Origin: Liolophura sinensis
Lineage: Eukaryota; Mollusca; Polyplacophora; Chitonida; Chitonidae
NCBI RefSeq assembly: GCF_032854445.1
Contig: NC_088307.1
Location: 8,816,017 to 8,880,016, forward strand
DNA length: 64,000 nucleotides
Direction: 5' to 3'
Shown here: one piece after another, positions 32,357 through 43,004 of the stretch
How positions within the stretch are numbered: position 1 is the first letter of the stretch
How the letters are laid out: each line of letters starts with the position of its first letter
Position numbers and translations under genes: made by a program
The notes under the pieces: generated by a model
Database searches by the model: none
What the model saw: only the letters and a program-made list of their open reading frames with translations
What the model was told of the DNA's origin: nothing

Positions 32357-32606
32357 ACACTTAAAAATTAATGTGTTAATTTTAACAGAAAGCCTGTTAC
32401 CTGAGTAATGCTAGAATGTACTCAGCTATTATAGCAGATTGTTGTTAAATATAAGCAAATTGCTGTTAAATATAACACACATATGCTATTAATTCAACAT
32501 AACCATTCTATGACAGAATATTGTGTTATAATAAAAGAATGCATTCTAGCATCACTCAGACAACAGATTTTCTGTTAAATTTGAGGGATCAATTTTTTTG
32601 AGTGTA
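32357..32606. mobile_element. MITE with about 62-bp terminal inverted repeats and TA target site
   Basis: The left end (CACTTAAAAATTAATG, AATTTTAACAGAAAGCCTGT, GAGTAATGCTAGAATG) matches the reverse complement of the right end (CACTCAAAAAAATTGA, AAATTTAACAGAAAATCTGT, GAGTGATGCTAGAATG). TA borders both sides. It has about 250 bp, no coding capacity and an AT-rich centre. The TA duplication and CACT ends fit a Tc1/mariner-type non-autonomous element. Confidence 0.75.
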
Positions 32607-32929
32607 TGCCTGGAATAAGCTGTTCCTTGCTCATCAAACTTCCATGTATTCGGTTCATGGGTCCAGAGCTCTTTACCGCCATTACCCAGCTGCTTCTGTT
32701 TTATTAACTGGGACTTTCTCCATGTAGACACAATCAATCGAGAGACAGCAAACGATTGACAATTCTCCAGTGAGAAGCATTACCATGCTGTGATAAAACC
32801 TGTGCTAAGAGAGCGGGTCTTGTTTTCACGGGGAAGGAATCCCACCAAGTTTGACAAATGTGTCGGACTGGGTAAATATTGCTGACAATTGGAGGTGAAA
32901 ACCTTTTTCATCATCAGACCAGCGTATGT

Positions 32930-33345
32930 AGTAGAGAAATCGGTTAATACAAGGTCAAAGGTTGATTTTCACTGAATGAGCTTTGATTCTACTTTACTCT
33001 TCATAAATGACAACTAGTGTAAAATACAAAGTTTGATTTCTTCATGAATAGCTACCAGCTTAAGATCAGCTTATGCCTTGGAAATATCACTTAAAACAGT
33101 AGTCACCAAAAAGGAAAGACAGCTTACATGTATGTGATGGAAAGGTCACGGAAGACAAGGTCAACGATTAATTTAGGCTGGATGATTTTTGATTCTACTT
33201 TTATTGACATAGATCTTACAGGAATTATATTGTCGAGTTTGATCACTGTGTCTTCGGCAATAATCCTTTAGAGCAGCTTGCATGTATATGTTGGAAAGGT
33301 CACATAAATCAAGGTCAAAGGTTAATTTTTCACTAACTTTTAATT
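32930..33345. repeat. Degenerate tandem repeat of about 155 bp
   Basis: Three diverged copies marked by GGAAAGGTCAC, AAGGTCAAAGGTTAATTTT and TTTTGATTCTACTTTA. Noncoding. Confidence 0.6.
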
Positions 33346-33905
33346 CTACTTTAACCTCTACAAGTCTGAAATCTGGCAGAAAAGTTGCTAGTTATGAATT
33401 TTTGTTTGTTTTTGTCTGTTCGTGGTTATTGGTCTCATGATATTTTGAAATGTAAAGCGTGAAAAGTAGTAACAGCTGTGTCTGACTGGCGCTCCCAAAT
33501 CTCATTCGTCACTTGCAGGTATCAAATAGATCTTTAATAGGGACACAGTGGACTTTACGATCACAGTACAAGATTAGCCAGGGAACGCCATGGTAAACAG
33601 TTGATTTCTTAGTAGATGCTTGCCCTTTTCTCGATCCAACGTAACGCTGACGTGTTTTTCATATCTCTGACACCTTTGAAGTAAACAAGGGCTTGACAAT
33701 AATTGGTGAACGCAACCATTGATATAACAGCGTTTGGAGTAGGAGATAGACCACACGCGTTGGCCTCCCATTGGTCCTCAGGGCGCTGTAAGACATTTTA
33801 TAAATCTCGGTGTATTCCCCTGTGTAACCATAATCGTATAAGGGCTCAAACAGATCCTTTTGGTGTTCAAGTCTTCCTTCGTTCAAAACAAACTCTGTCG
33901 ACACA

Positions 33906-36900
33906 ATGCCATCCTACAGGTTTTCATTGACAGTCGCTTTATTGGCCTCGGTGAGTACGTCTATTAAGTTCCTTTACTAAAGAGTAGAAAGTAAAAAAAT
34001 AATAATATTCATACGCTGGTACTGAACACTGTCATGGTACAGGTGCCTTGGACACTTTCACGGTACAGGTGCCTTGGACCCTGTCATGGTACAGGTGCGT
34101 CGGTGTTGAACAATGTTATGACACTGGTGCGTTGGTACAGACAACTGTCATCATACAAGTCCTTTGGTATTGAACACTGTCATGAAACATGTACGTTGGT
34201 ATCGACCACTGGCATGATACAGAACGTGTGACGTTATGTCGGTAATTTTTTTCTTGTTCTTTTCTTTTCTCACTGGAGACAGTATATGTTAATTATTTGT
34301 GCCCTATAAACGTAACTTGTAGTCAGAAATGATTGTTTAAGATCCTTGACTGGAACGGGGTCTCCGTGGTCTCGTGGCTTAGCGTGCCAGCGCCGCGCTT
34401 TGACCCAGGAGCCTCTCACAAATGCGGTCGCCGCGAGTTCAACTCCAACTCATGCTGGCTTCCACTTCAGCCGTACATGAAAAGGTCTTCCAGCAACTTG
34501 CGGATGGCTGTGGGTCTCTCCCGGACTATTCCCGGTTTCCTTCGACTATAATGCTGGCCGGCGTCGTATAATTGAAATAATCTTGAGTACGGCGTAAAAC
34601 ACCAACCAAATCAAATCAAGTCCTGATGACAAATAGCAATCCTGTGTGTGTTCGCATAGAAGAGTCCTCCGTGCTAGGCCGCATGCGAACTAATCTTGGA
34701 TATGCCACTTCACAGCAATGAAATAAACAATTAAGTAAATTTGAATAAGGTTTCTTAAGTTTCAGTAAAAATTAGAAGACACCGATTGGTCACACCGCAT
34801 TTCAATCAAAAAACAAGCGTTCACGAAATCTAAAACATAACAATGATTGTTGAATGAATGCATGGTATAGGTTAAACGCTACATTGTAAGTATTTCTACC
34901 ATGTTAAAAAAATGTGTGGCTCCCGTTCCATTTGGTTCCTGTCCAAATGGCCTTCTGTCCTACTGGGTTCCTGTCCTGTTGGAATCCTGTCCTATAGGCT
35001 TCTGTCTAAATGAGCGCCTGTCCTACTGGGTTCCTTTCCTTATGGGCTCCTGTCCTAAGGGCCTCTGTCTAAATGAGCGCCTGTCCTATAGGTTAAACGC
35101 CACATTGTAAGTATTTCTACCATGTTTAAAAAAACTCCCGTTCTATTTGGCTCCTGTCCTAAGGGCTTCTCTTCAATTGGGTTCCTGTCCTAAGGGCTTC
35201 TGTCTTAATGAGTGCCTGTCCTACTGGTTTCCTGTCCTGTTGGGCTCCTGTCCTATGGGCTTCTGTCTTAATGGGTGCCTGTCCTGTTGGGCTCCTGTCC
35301 TAAGGGCTTCTGGTTTAATGGGTGCCTGTCCTACTAGCTTCCTGTCCTGTTGGGCCCCTGTCCTATGGGCTTCTGTCTTAATGGGTGCCTGCCCTGTTGG
35401 GCTTCCGTTCTATGGGCTTCTGCCTTAATGGGTGCCTGTCCTACTTGCTTCCTGTCCTGTTGGGCTCCTGTCCTATAGGCTTCTGTCTAAATGGATGCCT
35501 GTCCTGTTGGGCTTCCGTCCTAAGGGCTTCTGTCTAAATGAGTGCCAGCTCTGTTGGGCTCCTGTCCTAAGGTTTCCAGTCCGTACGCATATGAAAACAC
35601 TTTACCTCTTCTGAACTGGGTGGAGATTGTCCTAATATACCCAGATTAGATCCTTCCCTAATTATTTTCGTTATGAATACATATGACCTCTGAAATAGTT
35701 GCCACTTATTAAAACCATCATTTGGAATGTTTGTAACTGTAAATCTATTGTAATTATGTTCTGTTTAACAGAGTCTTACTCTTGTTGCCTGTGGCAGGTC
35801 TTGCGAAGTAAGTACTTATATCAATCTTGTTGATTGTTTTTTTCTTTCAATTCCACGCATACTGAAAACTGTTTCACTTACAACCGTCAGGTTTATAGGT
35901 GAAGTGCACATAGTAAACCACCGATCGAGGCCAGGTATCAGACAAACCTTCTGACTAAAACACGTGGGCCAATCAACGAGAGCTGGATTCTAGCCTGCGA
36001 CCTTATTGACTATGTTTCCATCAAGGAAGAATTAAGCTGTGGTGTAAAAGCAGGTCGTGGACTACATGCATTTCACTACTGATTCCTAACCAGATTCAAA
36101 CCACGTCACTATTGTCGCTAAGTTTGATGAACTTCATTTTCCCTTTTCTTGGATCATGAAGTATATGTCCGATGACAAACCATTAAATACTGTCCAGCAA
36201 AATGATTCAATTATTTTCTGATTTTCTTTTTTTCAACCGATTATAAGCATTTGAAACGGGATTATGCGATGGCCTTTTCTGGCCGTACTGTGAACACCGA
36301 TATCACATCAGGGTTGTGTCACTTGACACACACAGGCTACTAGATGTCTTTATTCGAAATGCACACATATAGCTAGCAATACATTTGCCGAATGGGCCTT
36401 ATAACAAATATGTTTAAACAAAAATATAAATGTGACATCGTTGATAACGACTGGGTCCCTTAGAAAATGTCTTGGAAAGATTTTACCCGCGTGGAAAATT
36501 AAAAAACAAGAATAAGTCAAACTATTTTCCTGAACGATATTTCTTTTGCCATATAATAGAGAAATTGATCTATTATCATCATCATCATCGTCGTCGTCGT
36601 CGTCATCATCATTGTTATTATTATTATTTGCCTTATCTAAACTACGTGTATTTCAGGATCGGGGTTGTCCCACAGGATCGGAGTGCTTGGAAAAAAAGAC
36701 TTTTAAAACAGCCAGATTTCCAAGATGCCTTCGTGGTAATTAGTATTTGATTGGATAAAGTTCACGTCACGTTTTCTTCTTAAATTGTTTTTCCCTTCTG
36801 AAACATATGAGAAGGGCTACAGAACCTATAACGTAGAAATGAAAAATAGATGCAGACCTAAGACTAGTTACTTACAGAACTTCATTCGCTTTCACACATC

Positions 36901-39808
36901 TGGAACATGAACAAAATGAGAGGCTTAGACTACATCCACTAAGCACTGTCTGCTGGTGGAGAGTCTATAGCCAACAATTACAAAATCATAACCGCGTATG
37001 CAAAAAGCATATACCTGTAAGACCGAACACTTTGACTAATATATCTCTCCAGCTGAATGTAGTTTTCAAGACATTTGTCTTTCTTGTCACACACACGCCT
37101 CATGTATTACACCATGTTTCATTACGATGTTGGAATTTCAACGTGCCTTTGTTTCGGTCGACGAGTGTCTAGCTAATTCAGCCATTTTTGTTCAACAGAC
37201 CTCAGGGAGGTTCTCCAAGGACGTTTGGATGAATTTGTAATAGCCTGGAATAGCCGAGATTACGAGGGCATGGAGGATTTCTTCACGGAAGACAGCGTCT
37301 TCGTGCCAGCTGGTAGAGATATTCGTAGGGGAAGCGACGGTATGTGAACTCCTTGGTCTTGTCACTATCTGGACATGCTTTTATTTGGCCCCCTAGCGGC
37401 GGTAGCCAAGGGCACTGTAGCTGTTAACCGCGCCTGTCAATCTGTCAGTCTGTCTGTTTCACTATTCTGTTGTATATATTAAGGAACTCAAGTTTTTCGC
37501 ACTCTTTTGTTTTAATAGAAAGTTTGAACTTGAGTTTCGTATAAAGTTATAACTGATTTGATCTGTGTGGACTCGTGTGAAAATCTTCCCATACTCTGGA
37601 CCTATTAATTCCGCGTGGAATATTTCAAATTTAGTATTAACCCCAGGAATTGATAAGGGACGGCATTGCTCAGTGATACAGCCGGACAGGTGGCACGCTA
37701 TCAGCTCAGACAAACCACAGATAAACTAGTAGCACGCTACGAGCTGAACACACGCAAACCACAGACAGACAAGTCGCACGCCACAAGCTCAACACATACA
37801 AAGCACAGGCATTCAAGTGGCACGCCACAAGTTCAACACACACAACCACAGACAGACAAGTGGCACGCCACAAGCTCAACACATACAACCACAGGCAGCC
37901 AATAGGCACGCCACAAGCTCAACTCACACAACCACAGACGGACAAGTGGCACGCCACAAGCTCAACACATACAAATCACAGAGTAGTGGCACGCCACAAG
38001 CTCAACACACACAACCACAGACAGACAAGTGGCACGCCACAAGCTCAACACACACAACCACAGACAGACAAGTGGCACGCCACAAGCTCAACACACACAA
38101 CCACAGACAGACAAGTGGCATGCTCAAGCTCAACATAGAAACTACAGACAGACAAGTGGCGCGCCACGAGCTCAATACATACGAACCAAAGACAGACGAC
38201 TGGCACACAACAAGCCAAATCACAGAGTAGTGGCACGCAACAGACTGAACACATATTAACGGCACACCACAAGTTGAACACACACAAACCAAACACAGCC
38301 TAGTGACACGCTACAAACTCAACACATAAAAAGCGCTGACGCTGACAGACGAGTGGCATGGGGTGACTTGGGTGATCTTTGTAGCGTATACATGAACATT
38401 CTCTCATAAAAACTCGATCGCACGATTTAGGTTTTTTAATGTTGTTCTCTTATTCTGCAAGGTTATGCTGAGTTCATCGAGGGGCTGATTACCGAGTTCC
38501 AGTGGGGAAATGCAACATATGTCTTGGAAGACATTATCTATGTCACAGACGAACTGGTATTCTCAATTGACACTTTCGTATGGGAAAGTGGTACCAGTCC
38601 GTCCCCTCTTCACGGCAAGTAAGTATCATACGTGCACAAAAGGGGAGATACGTCCATACGGTTACAAATATGGCATAACTGTAACCACTCGCGCTCACGC
38701 ACCGAGAAAAATTCATCTTTCAATTTTCCCGTCACGATTTGAGGACGTACGTGCATTGTGTGCCCTTTTTATTTTTTTTTAAAGTAAATTCTGCTTCTTT
38801 TGTTAATTTTTCAATCAGAAATTTGACTTAGTTTGAATAACCAAAACAATGTATGGTATAAGAACAGCTTCCTTACTATTCATGGCAGAATAAAGTAAAT
38901 CTCTTTTCCTCATTAAATATTCGTATACTTGTACGGACATCTGACGTCAGGGGTAGGGAGCCACCCAGGGCGGCTCACACTCGCGCGCGCGTGCGCACAC
39001 GGAAAAGGCTTGTGTTCAAAGGACTGACTTCACAGTCCACACAAAGCCGTAAATAATTGGAAGACAGGTACACCTGGTAAACATAATATCTTCCCAACCA
39101 CCACCCCCGCCCTTAGAAATCAATTGAAAGGTCCTATTTCTGTTATCCAGTTACATCTTTCACCCTGAAACAAACAATTCATAGATTCCCAGATTCTTGG
39201 AGCGTGAAAATCTTTCGATGCCACTCCATAGTTTGTGTAGCATTACATTTGTGCTCTTCTTTCTTACGTATGTATAAGGTGATAATCTGTACCTGACACG
39301 TGGGAAAGTCCTCCAGTAACTTGCCAAATGTCGTTGGTTTACCTTGGGCACTCTTGTTTCCTCCACCCAAGAAATTGACAGCAGTCACTTATGTGAAGAG
39401 TTGTATTGTATATGGCGTTGAACATTCAGTCAGATAAATCCATGAATGTCAATTTCACGGAACAACCATTTTATTTGGACCAGGTCAAGTGCGAATAAAC
39501 CTCTCCGAACTGTCAACCAAGAACACGCAACTGACCAATCATAAGCAGTGTTGTTGCAAACAGGTCAACCGGATGTTACACATATTGGTTACAAATGTTC
39601 ACAATTGCTTTCACCTGGGATGGATTGAAAACTAACGTTTTCACGAGAAAGGGTGGTGGGACATTGGGCGTGTTGGGTCCATCCATTCGTTAAATCCTTC
39701 GCGATTTCAGTAACTGAATTGTCCTGTTATTCTTTCAGAGAACTCGTCCTGTGGAAGAAAATAGACGGAATATACTACATTCACTACGGGATATCTAATT
39801 TAGGCTAG
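33906..39808 (+). CDS. Secreted NTF2-like (SnoaL/DUF4440-type) protein, five exons
   Basis: Exons: 33906-33950, 35774-35807, 37199-37339, 38462-38618, 39739-39808; 447 nt, 148 residues. Phases agree throughout. Exon 1 encodes MPSYRFSLTVALLAS, the start of a signal peptide. Exon 3 (LDEFVIAWNSRDYEGMEDFF, TEDSVFVPAGRDIRRGSDG) and exon 4 (GYAEFIEGLI, YVLEDIIYVTDELVFS) match the helix, W-N-x-x-D, EDSVF and G-x-x-x-hydrophobic layout of NTF2-fold SnoaL-like/DUF4440 proteins. Exon 5 ends LVLWKKIDGIYYIHYGISN. These folds form small cone-shaped domains with diverse or unknown ligands; no catalytic role can be assigned. Exons 3-5 are firm. Exons 1-2 are weaker: exon 2 uses a CAGAG acceptor to keep phase, and the adjacent CAG acceptor would give a better signal peptide but break the frame. 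Poly(A) signal at 39889. Confidence 0.7.
34018..34215. repeat. Short minisatellite, intron 1 of the NTF2-like gene
   Basis: Degenerate copies of about 30 bp around ACTGTCATGGTACAGGTGCC. Confidence 0.7.
34358..34618 (+). mobile_element. SINE-A, full length, intron 1 of the NTF2-like gene
   Basis: Head GGGGTCTCCGTGGTCTCGTG, body and tail ACACCAACCAAATCAAATC. Confidence 0.8.
34905..35575. repeat. 63-bp minisatellite, intron 1 of the NTF2-like gene
   Basis: Eight to ten copies of a 63-bp unit made of three related 21-bp parts (CCTGTCCTGTTGGGCTCCTG and variants), interrupted near 35085-35145. Stop-poor, so it gives spurious open frames. Confidence 0.85.
35810..37190. other. Intron 2 of the NTF2-like gene
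   Basis: Apart from a compound trinucleotide repeat (ATC, GTC, then ATT) at 36571-36628, no repeat family or exon is recognised. Confidence 0.5.
36571..36628. repeat. Compound ATC/GTC/ATT microsatellite
   Basis: CATCATCATCATCGTCGTCG followed by further CAT and TTATTA triplets. Confidence 0.9.
37670..38335. repeat. 43-bp minisatellite, intron 3 of the NTF2-like gene
   Basis: About 13 copies around CAGACAGACAAGTGGCACGC and CACAAGCTCAACACACACAA. Frames are open on both strands and are not genes. Confidence 0.9.
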
Positions 39809-39888
39809 ATTCTCGATGATGTTTTTAACAAAACATAACGAAGTTCAGCCCATAACTGTACATCCCCAGAGCAGATGATGTCATGATG

Positions 39889-39894
39889 AATAAA
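39889..39894 (+). promoter_or_regulatory. Poly(A) signal of the NTF2-like gene
   Basis: AATAAA 81 bp after the TAG at 39806-39808. Confidence 0.6.
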
Positions 39895-40004
39895 AGTTAT
39901 ATATCGGTACAATCAAGTTCAACTATTCTTCTGTTGTATATATAAAGGTACTCCTGTTTTTGTCTTCACTCGTTCTCCACGAACAAACCTAACCGACGAT
40001 CTCA

Positions 40005-40152
40005 TCAGCCCTAGAGCGGATGGTCGTGTGTTTCCCCCTGGGCTCTACCCAGAATCGTCCCACCATTATGCTGGCCGCCGTCGTATAAGTGAAATATGCT
40101 TGAGCACGGCGTTAAACACTAATCAAATAAATAAATAAATAAATAAATAAGA
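40005..40152 (+). mobile_element. SINE-A 3' half
   Basis: Begins within the body (GGATGGTCGTGTGTTTCCCC) and ends in AATA repeats, downstream of the NTF2-like gene. Confidence 0.75.
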
Positions 40153-40599
40153 CTTAAGTCAAAAATTCAAACACAGCTTCAATCAAAATGTTTTGCTCTA
40201 GGAAATATAAAATGTATAAATTTATCTTTAATAACCTACGTTGTCCCGGTGCACAGGAAAAACTGGGTATTTCGGGTATTTAATAATGCAGTGGTGACGA
40301 TATTGAGGATGGTTTGAAATATACGATTGTTTAGTGCAGAGAAATAGAGACACTGAACAAACCACGTGTTAAACCTCAACAACGTTTACTGACTAATTAA
40401 TCATTTTGCCAGTGTTTGAACGTGCGCTTAGGCGACATGGGACTATCATGTGACAAAAATTTTCCCTGTATGAAATAGATTTCATATAAATTAACAAGCA
40501 GTTACAACCACTATATCAAAAATTATACACTCATCTAAACGGGGATGTTGATGATTTCAACAGTCACGTGGGCATCTCACTTCATCATTTTCTGAGCGT

Positions 40600-41150
40600 T
40601 AATCATCTGTGGTAACATTGTTTCTGATCGTCAGTCATCCGTAGTAACACTGTTTCTGATCGTTCATCATCTGTGGTAACATTGTTTCTCATCGTCAGTC
40701 ATCTGTGATAACATTGTTTCTCATCGTCAGTCATCCGTAGTACCATTGTTTCTGATCGTTAATCATCTGTGGTAACATTGTTTCTCATCGTCAGTCATCC
40801 GTAGTAACATTGTTCCTGATTGTTCATCATCTGTGATAACATTGTTTCTGATCGTCAGTTATCCGTAGTACCATTGTTTCTGATCGTTAATCATCTGTGG
40901 TAACATTGTTTCTCATCGTCAGTCATCCGTAGTAACATTGTTCCTGATTGTTCATCATCTGTGATAACATTGTTTCTGATCGTCAGTTATCCGTAGTAAC
41001 ATTGTTTCTGATCGTTAATCATCTGTGGTAACATTGTTTCTTATCGTCAGTCATCCGTAGTAACATTGTTTCTGATCGTTCATCATCTGTGGTAACATTG
41101 TTTCTGATCGTTAATCATCCTTAGTTTCATTGTTTCTGAACGTTAATCTG
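40600..41150. repeat. 32-bp minisatellite bordering the dermatopontin pseudogene
   Basis: About 17 copies; two 32-bp subtypes (TGTTTCTGATCGTTAATCAT and TGTTTCTCATCGTCAGTCAT) mostly alternate as 64-bp dimers. The last unit runs directly into the pseudogene. Confidence 0.9.
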
Positions 41151-41152
41151 AA

Positions 41153-41508
41153 CTCAAAAGTCAACATAGCAATCGCTACGAGGACAGACAATGGGAATGC
41201 GCATGTCGCGCTCTTCCTTCCGGAGTTACGACCAATTAATGTAAATAGTACTATGACGTCAGCGAAATGAACGAGCTACTAGCCTTCCGGTGTATGGACA
41301 GCCAGGTGGTCACCGGGGTAACCAGTCGCCATGACAACCATTACGAGGACAGAGTTTTTGGTTTTCGCTGTTGTGATATCACGAAATTTAAGTTGGAAAA
41401 CTGCTTAATAACCAGTTTTATTAACAACTACGACGGATTTATAAACTACATCTTACCTCATGACTACGTCATAATTGGCATGGACAGTGAGCACGACAAC
41501 CGCTACCA
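41153..41508 (+). pseudogene. Dermatopontin pseudogene (truncated duplicate)
   Basis: Closely matches 43130-43486 of the intact gene: SNRYEDRQWE, ELLAFRCM, NHYEDRVFGFRCC and LPHDYVIIGMDSE are all recognisable, and the exon-end donor (CA|GTAAGT) is kept. Two codons read as stops (TAA at 41237-41239 where the gene has CAA, TAG at 41246-41248 where it has TGG). The 5' part with the signal peptide is missing and replaced by minisatellite, and no second exon is seen before 42.8 kb. An open stretch from 41267 therefore remains but should not make a functional protein. Confidence 0.85.
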
Positions 41509-41509
41509 G

Positions 41510-42130
41510 TAAGTCATGATTGTCCTCTACGTTTTGCTGTTTTACTTCCATGCTCTTTTGGCATTGTCATGTGATTGTACCTTTCAACAAATGTATTTTG
41601 CATGATATGTGTAAATTACAAACAGAAATCTTTCTGATCACCTTACTTTGTGTGGAATTCAGACTTGCAGTTCACATGTTTTTGTAATAAATCCAAACAT
41701 TCATGCAGATTGCGAAGGTGTAAAAGTTGCAAGAGACTTTTGTTTGACATACTTATTTACCTGGCTCAATCAGGGGCGCACGTATCCACTATCTCTTTTC
41801 AAACATGGAAAATTCGTGTTGTTCAGTGTGTTACTACAGCACAGCGAACCCACAAATATGCTCGTTGGCATTTTTTTAAAGGCAAAATTGTTTATTGCAC
41901 AAAAAAATTTACGGAGCCGTAAAAGTGACATGCTGAATAAAAATTAAATAGAAAAAACAAATAAACAACACAACTTTCAAAGAGATTGGTATGTTTTTTG
42001 AATAAGTCGTTCTCACGGGATAATTGCTCAATGTGAATGACCAGTTATTTCGTGCGCACGAGATCTTTGATCTCTAAGTCTTCACGAAGACGGAGATGAA
42101 CTAGTTTACGAACGTGAGCATGAATCAGTT
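41510..42130. other. Spacer after the dermatopontin pseudogene
   Basis: Two overlapping plus-strand frames of 90-99 codons begin at 41648-41650 but show no domain, splice context or sister copy. Nothing supported as a gene. Confidence 0.4.
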
Positions 42131-42131
42131 T

Positions 42132-42335
42132 TACAAGGGCGGGCATGACCCGGGGACTCCTCACCAATGCGGTCGCTATGAGTTCAAGTCTAGCTCCTCC
42201 TGGCTTCCTCCCCGGCCGTGCGTGGGAAGGTCTTCCAGCAACCTGCGGATGGTCGTGGGTTTCGCCTTCCGTTGTATAAGTAAAATAGTCTTGAGTACGG
42301 CGTAAAATACCAAATAAATAAATAAAATAATCAAT
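42132..42335 (+). mobile_element. SINE-A, 5'-truncated
   Basis: From ACTCCTCACCAATGCGGTCG to AATA repeats, with a short deletion before the 3' core. Confidence 0.75.
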
Positions 42336-42737
42336 AAATAACATTTTAATCTGCCTATCTCTAAATTCCATATACTCTACATATTGCCTTACTTGTACTA
42401 TGTCATAAATAACAATTAAGTAGCTCAGGTCTTATCTCAACATCTCGCAAACAACAGATGCGATCAGTGCCAAACGGTTCCCATAGCGCCTGATCTCATA
42501 CATAACCATTCTAGCACACGACTGACGAAAATGCCATCCCTGAGAACTTTTATAACCCTGGAATTTTACATGGCCATCTTATCCCCTCATGCAAAGAGTT
42601 CCAATAAAGAGACAATTTGAGCTTGAACTGCGCTACACAGCATTGGATTGGTCAGGTAAAGACATAAAGATAGCTTAACCAATCAAACTCTTTGAAACTT
42701 TTTTCCAATCATTATGGACTTCTCTCGTGTTACAGAT

Positions 42738-42744
42738 TATAAAA
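42738..42744 (+). promoter_or_regulatory. TATA box candidate of the dermatopontin gene
   Basis: TATAAAA about 260 bp before the preferred ATG. No other strong candidate lies closer. Confidence 0.35.
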
Positions 42745-43004
42745 CTTTTTATGAACTTTTTGCCCAGGATTCGAAAGAAATCTGTTTCCTTGGGATACAG
42801 GGAGTGAAAGCTCCTGTCACTAAAAATGTGTGGACAACCTCATCAAGATGGCCACTTAATTCAGCAGAGACTTAGCGATACTTCGACATGGCAGGTTGTA
42901 CGCTATACGTGCTGTGGTCGCAAGGACACAGAACTGATTCCTCGGTGATAAATCCAGACACGCAGTTCAGGGATTTGGGGAGCTTTCCAGTTGACGAAAC
43001 AATC

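Noticed and set aside
34901-35614. Open frames with repeated CPVGLL/ASVLMGACP-like segments.
   Set aside because: The 63-bp minisatellite in intron 1. Sixty-three is a multiple of three, so frames persist by chance.
37666-38296. Overlapping open frames on both strands with repeats such as HKLNTHNHRQTSGTP.
   Set aside because: Products of the 43-bp minisatellite in intron 3 of the NTF2-like gene.
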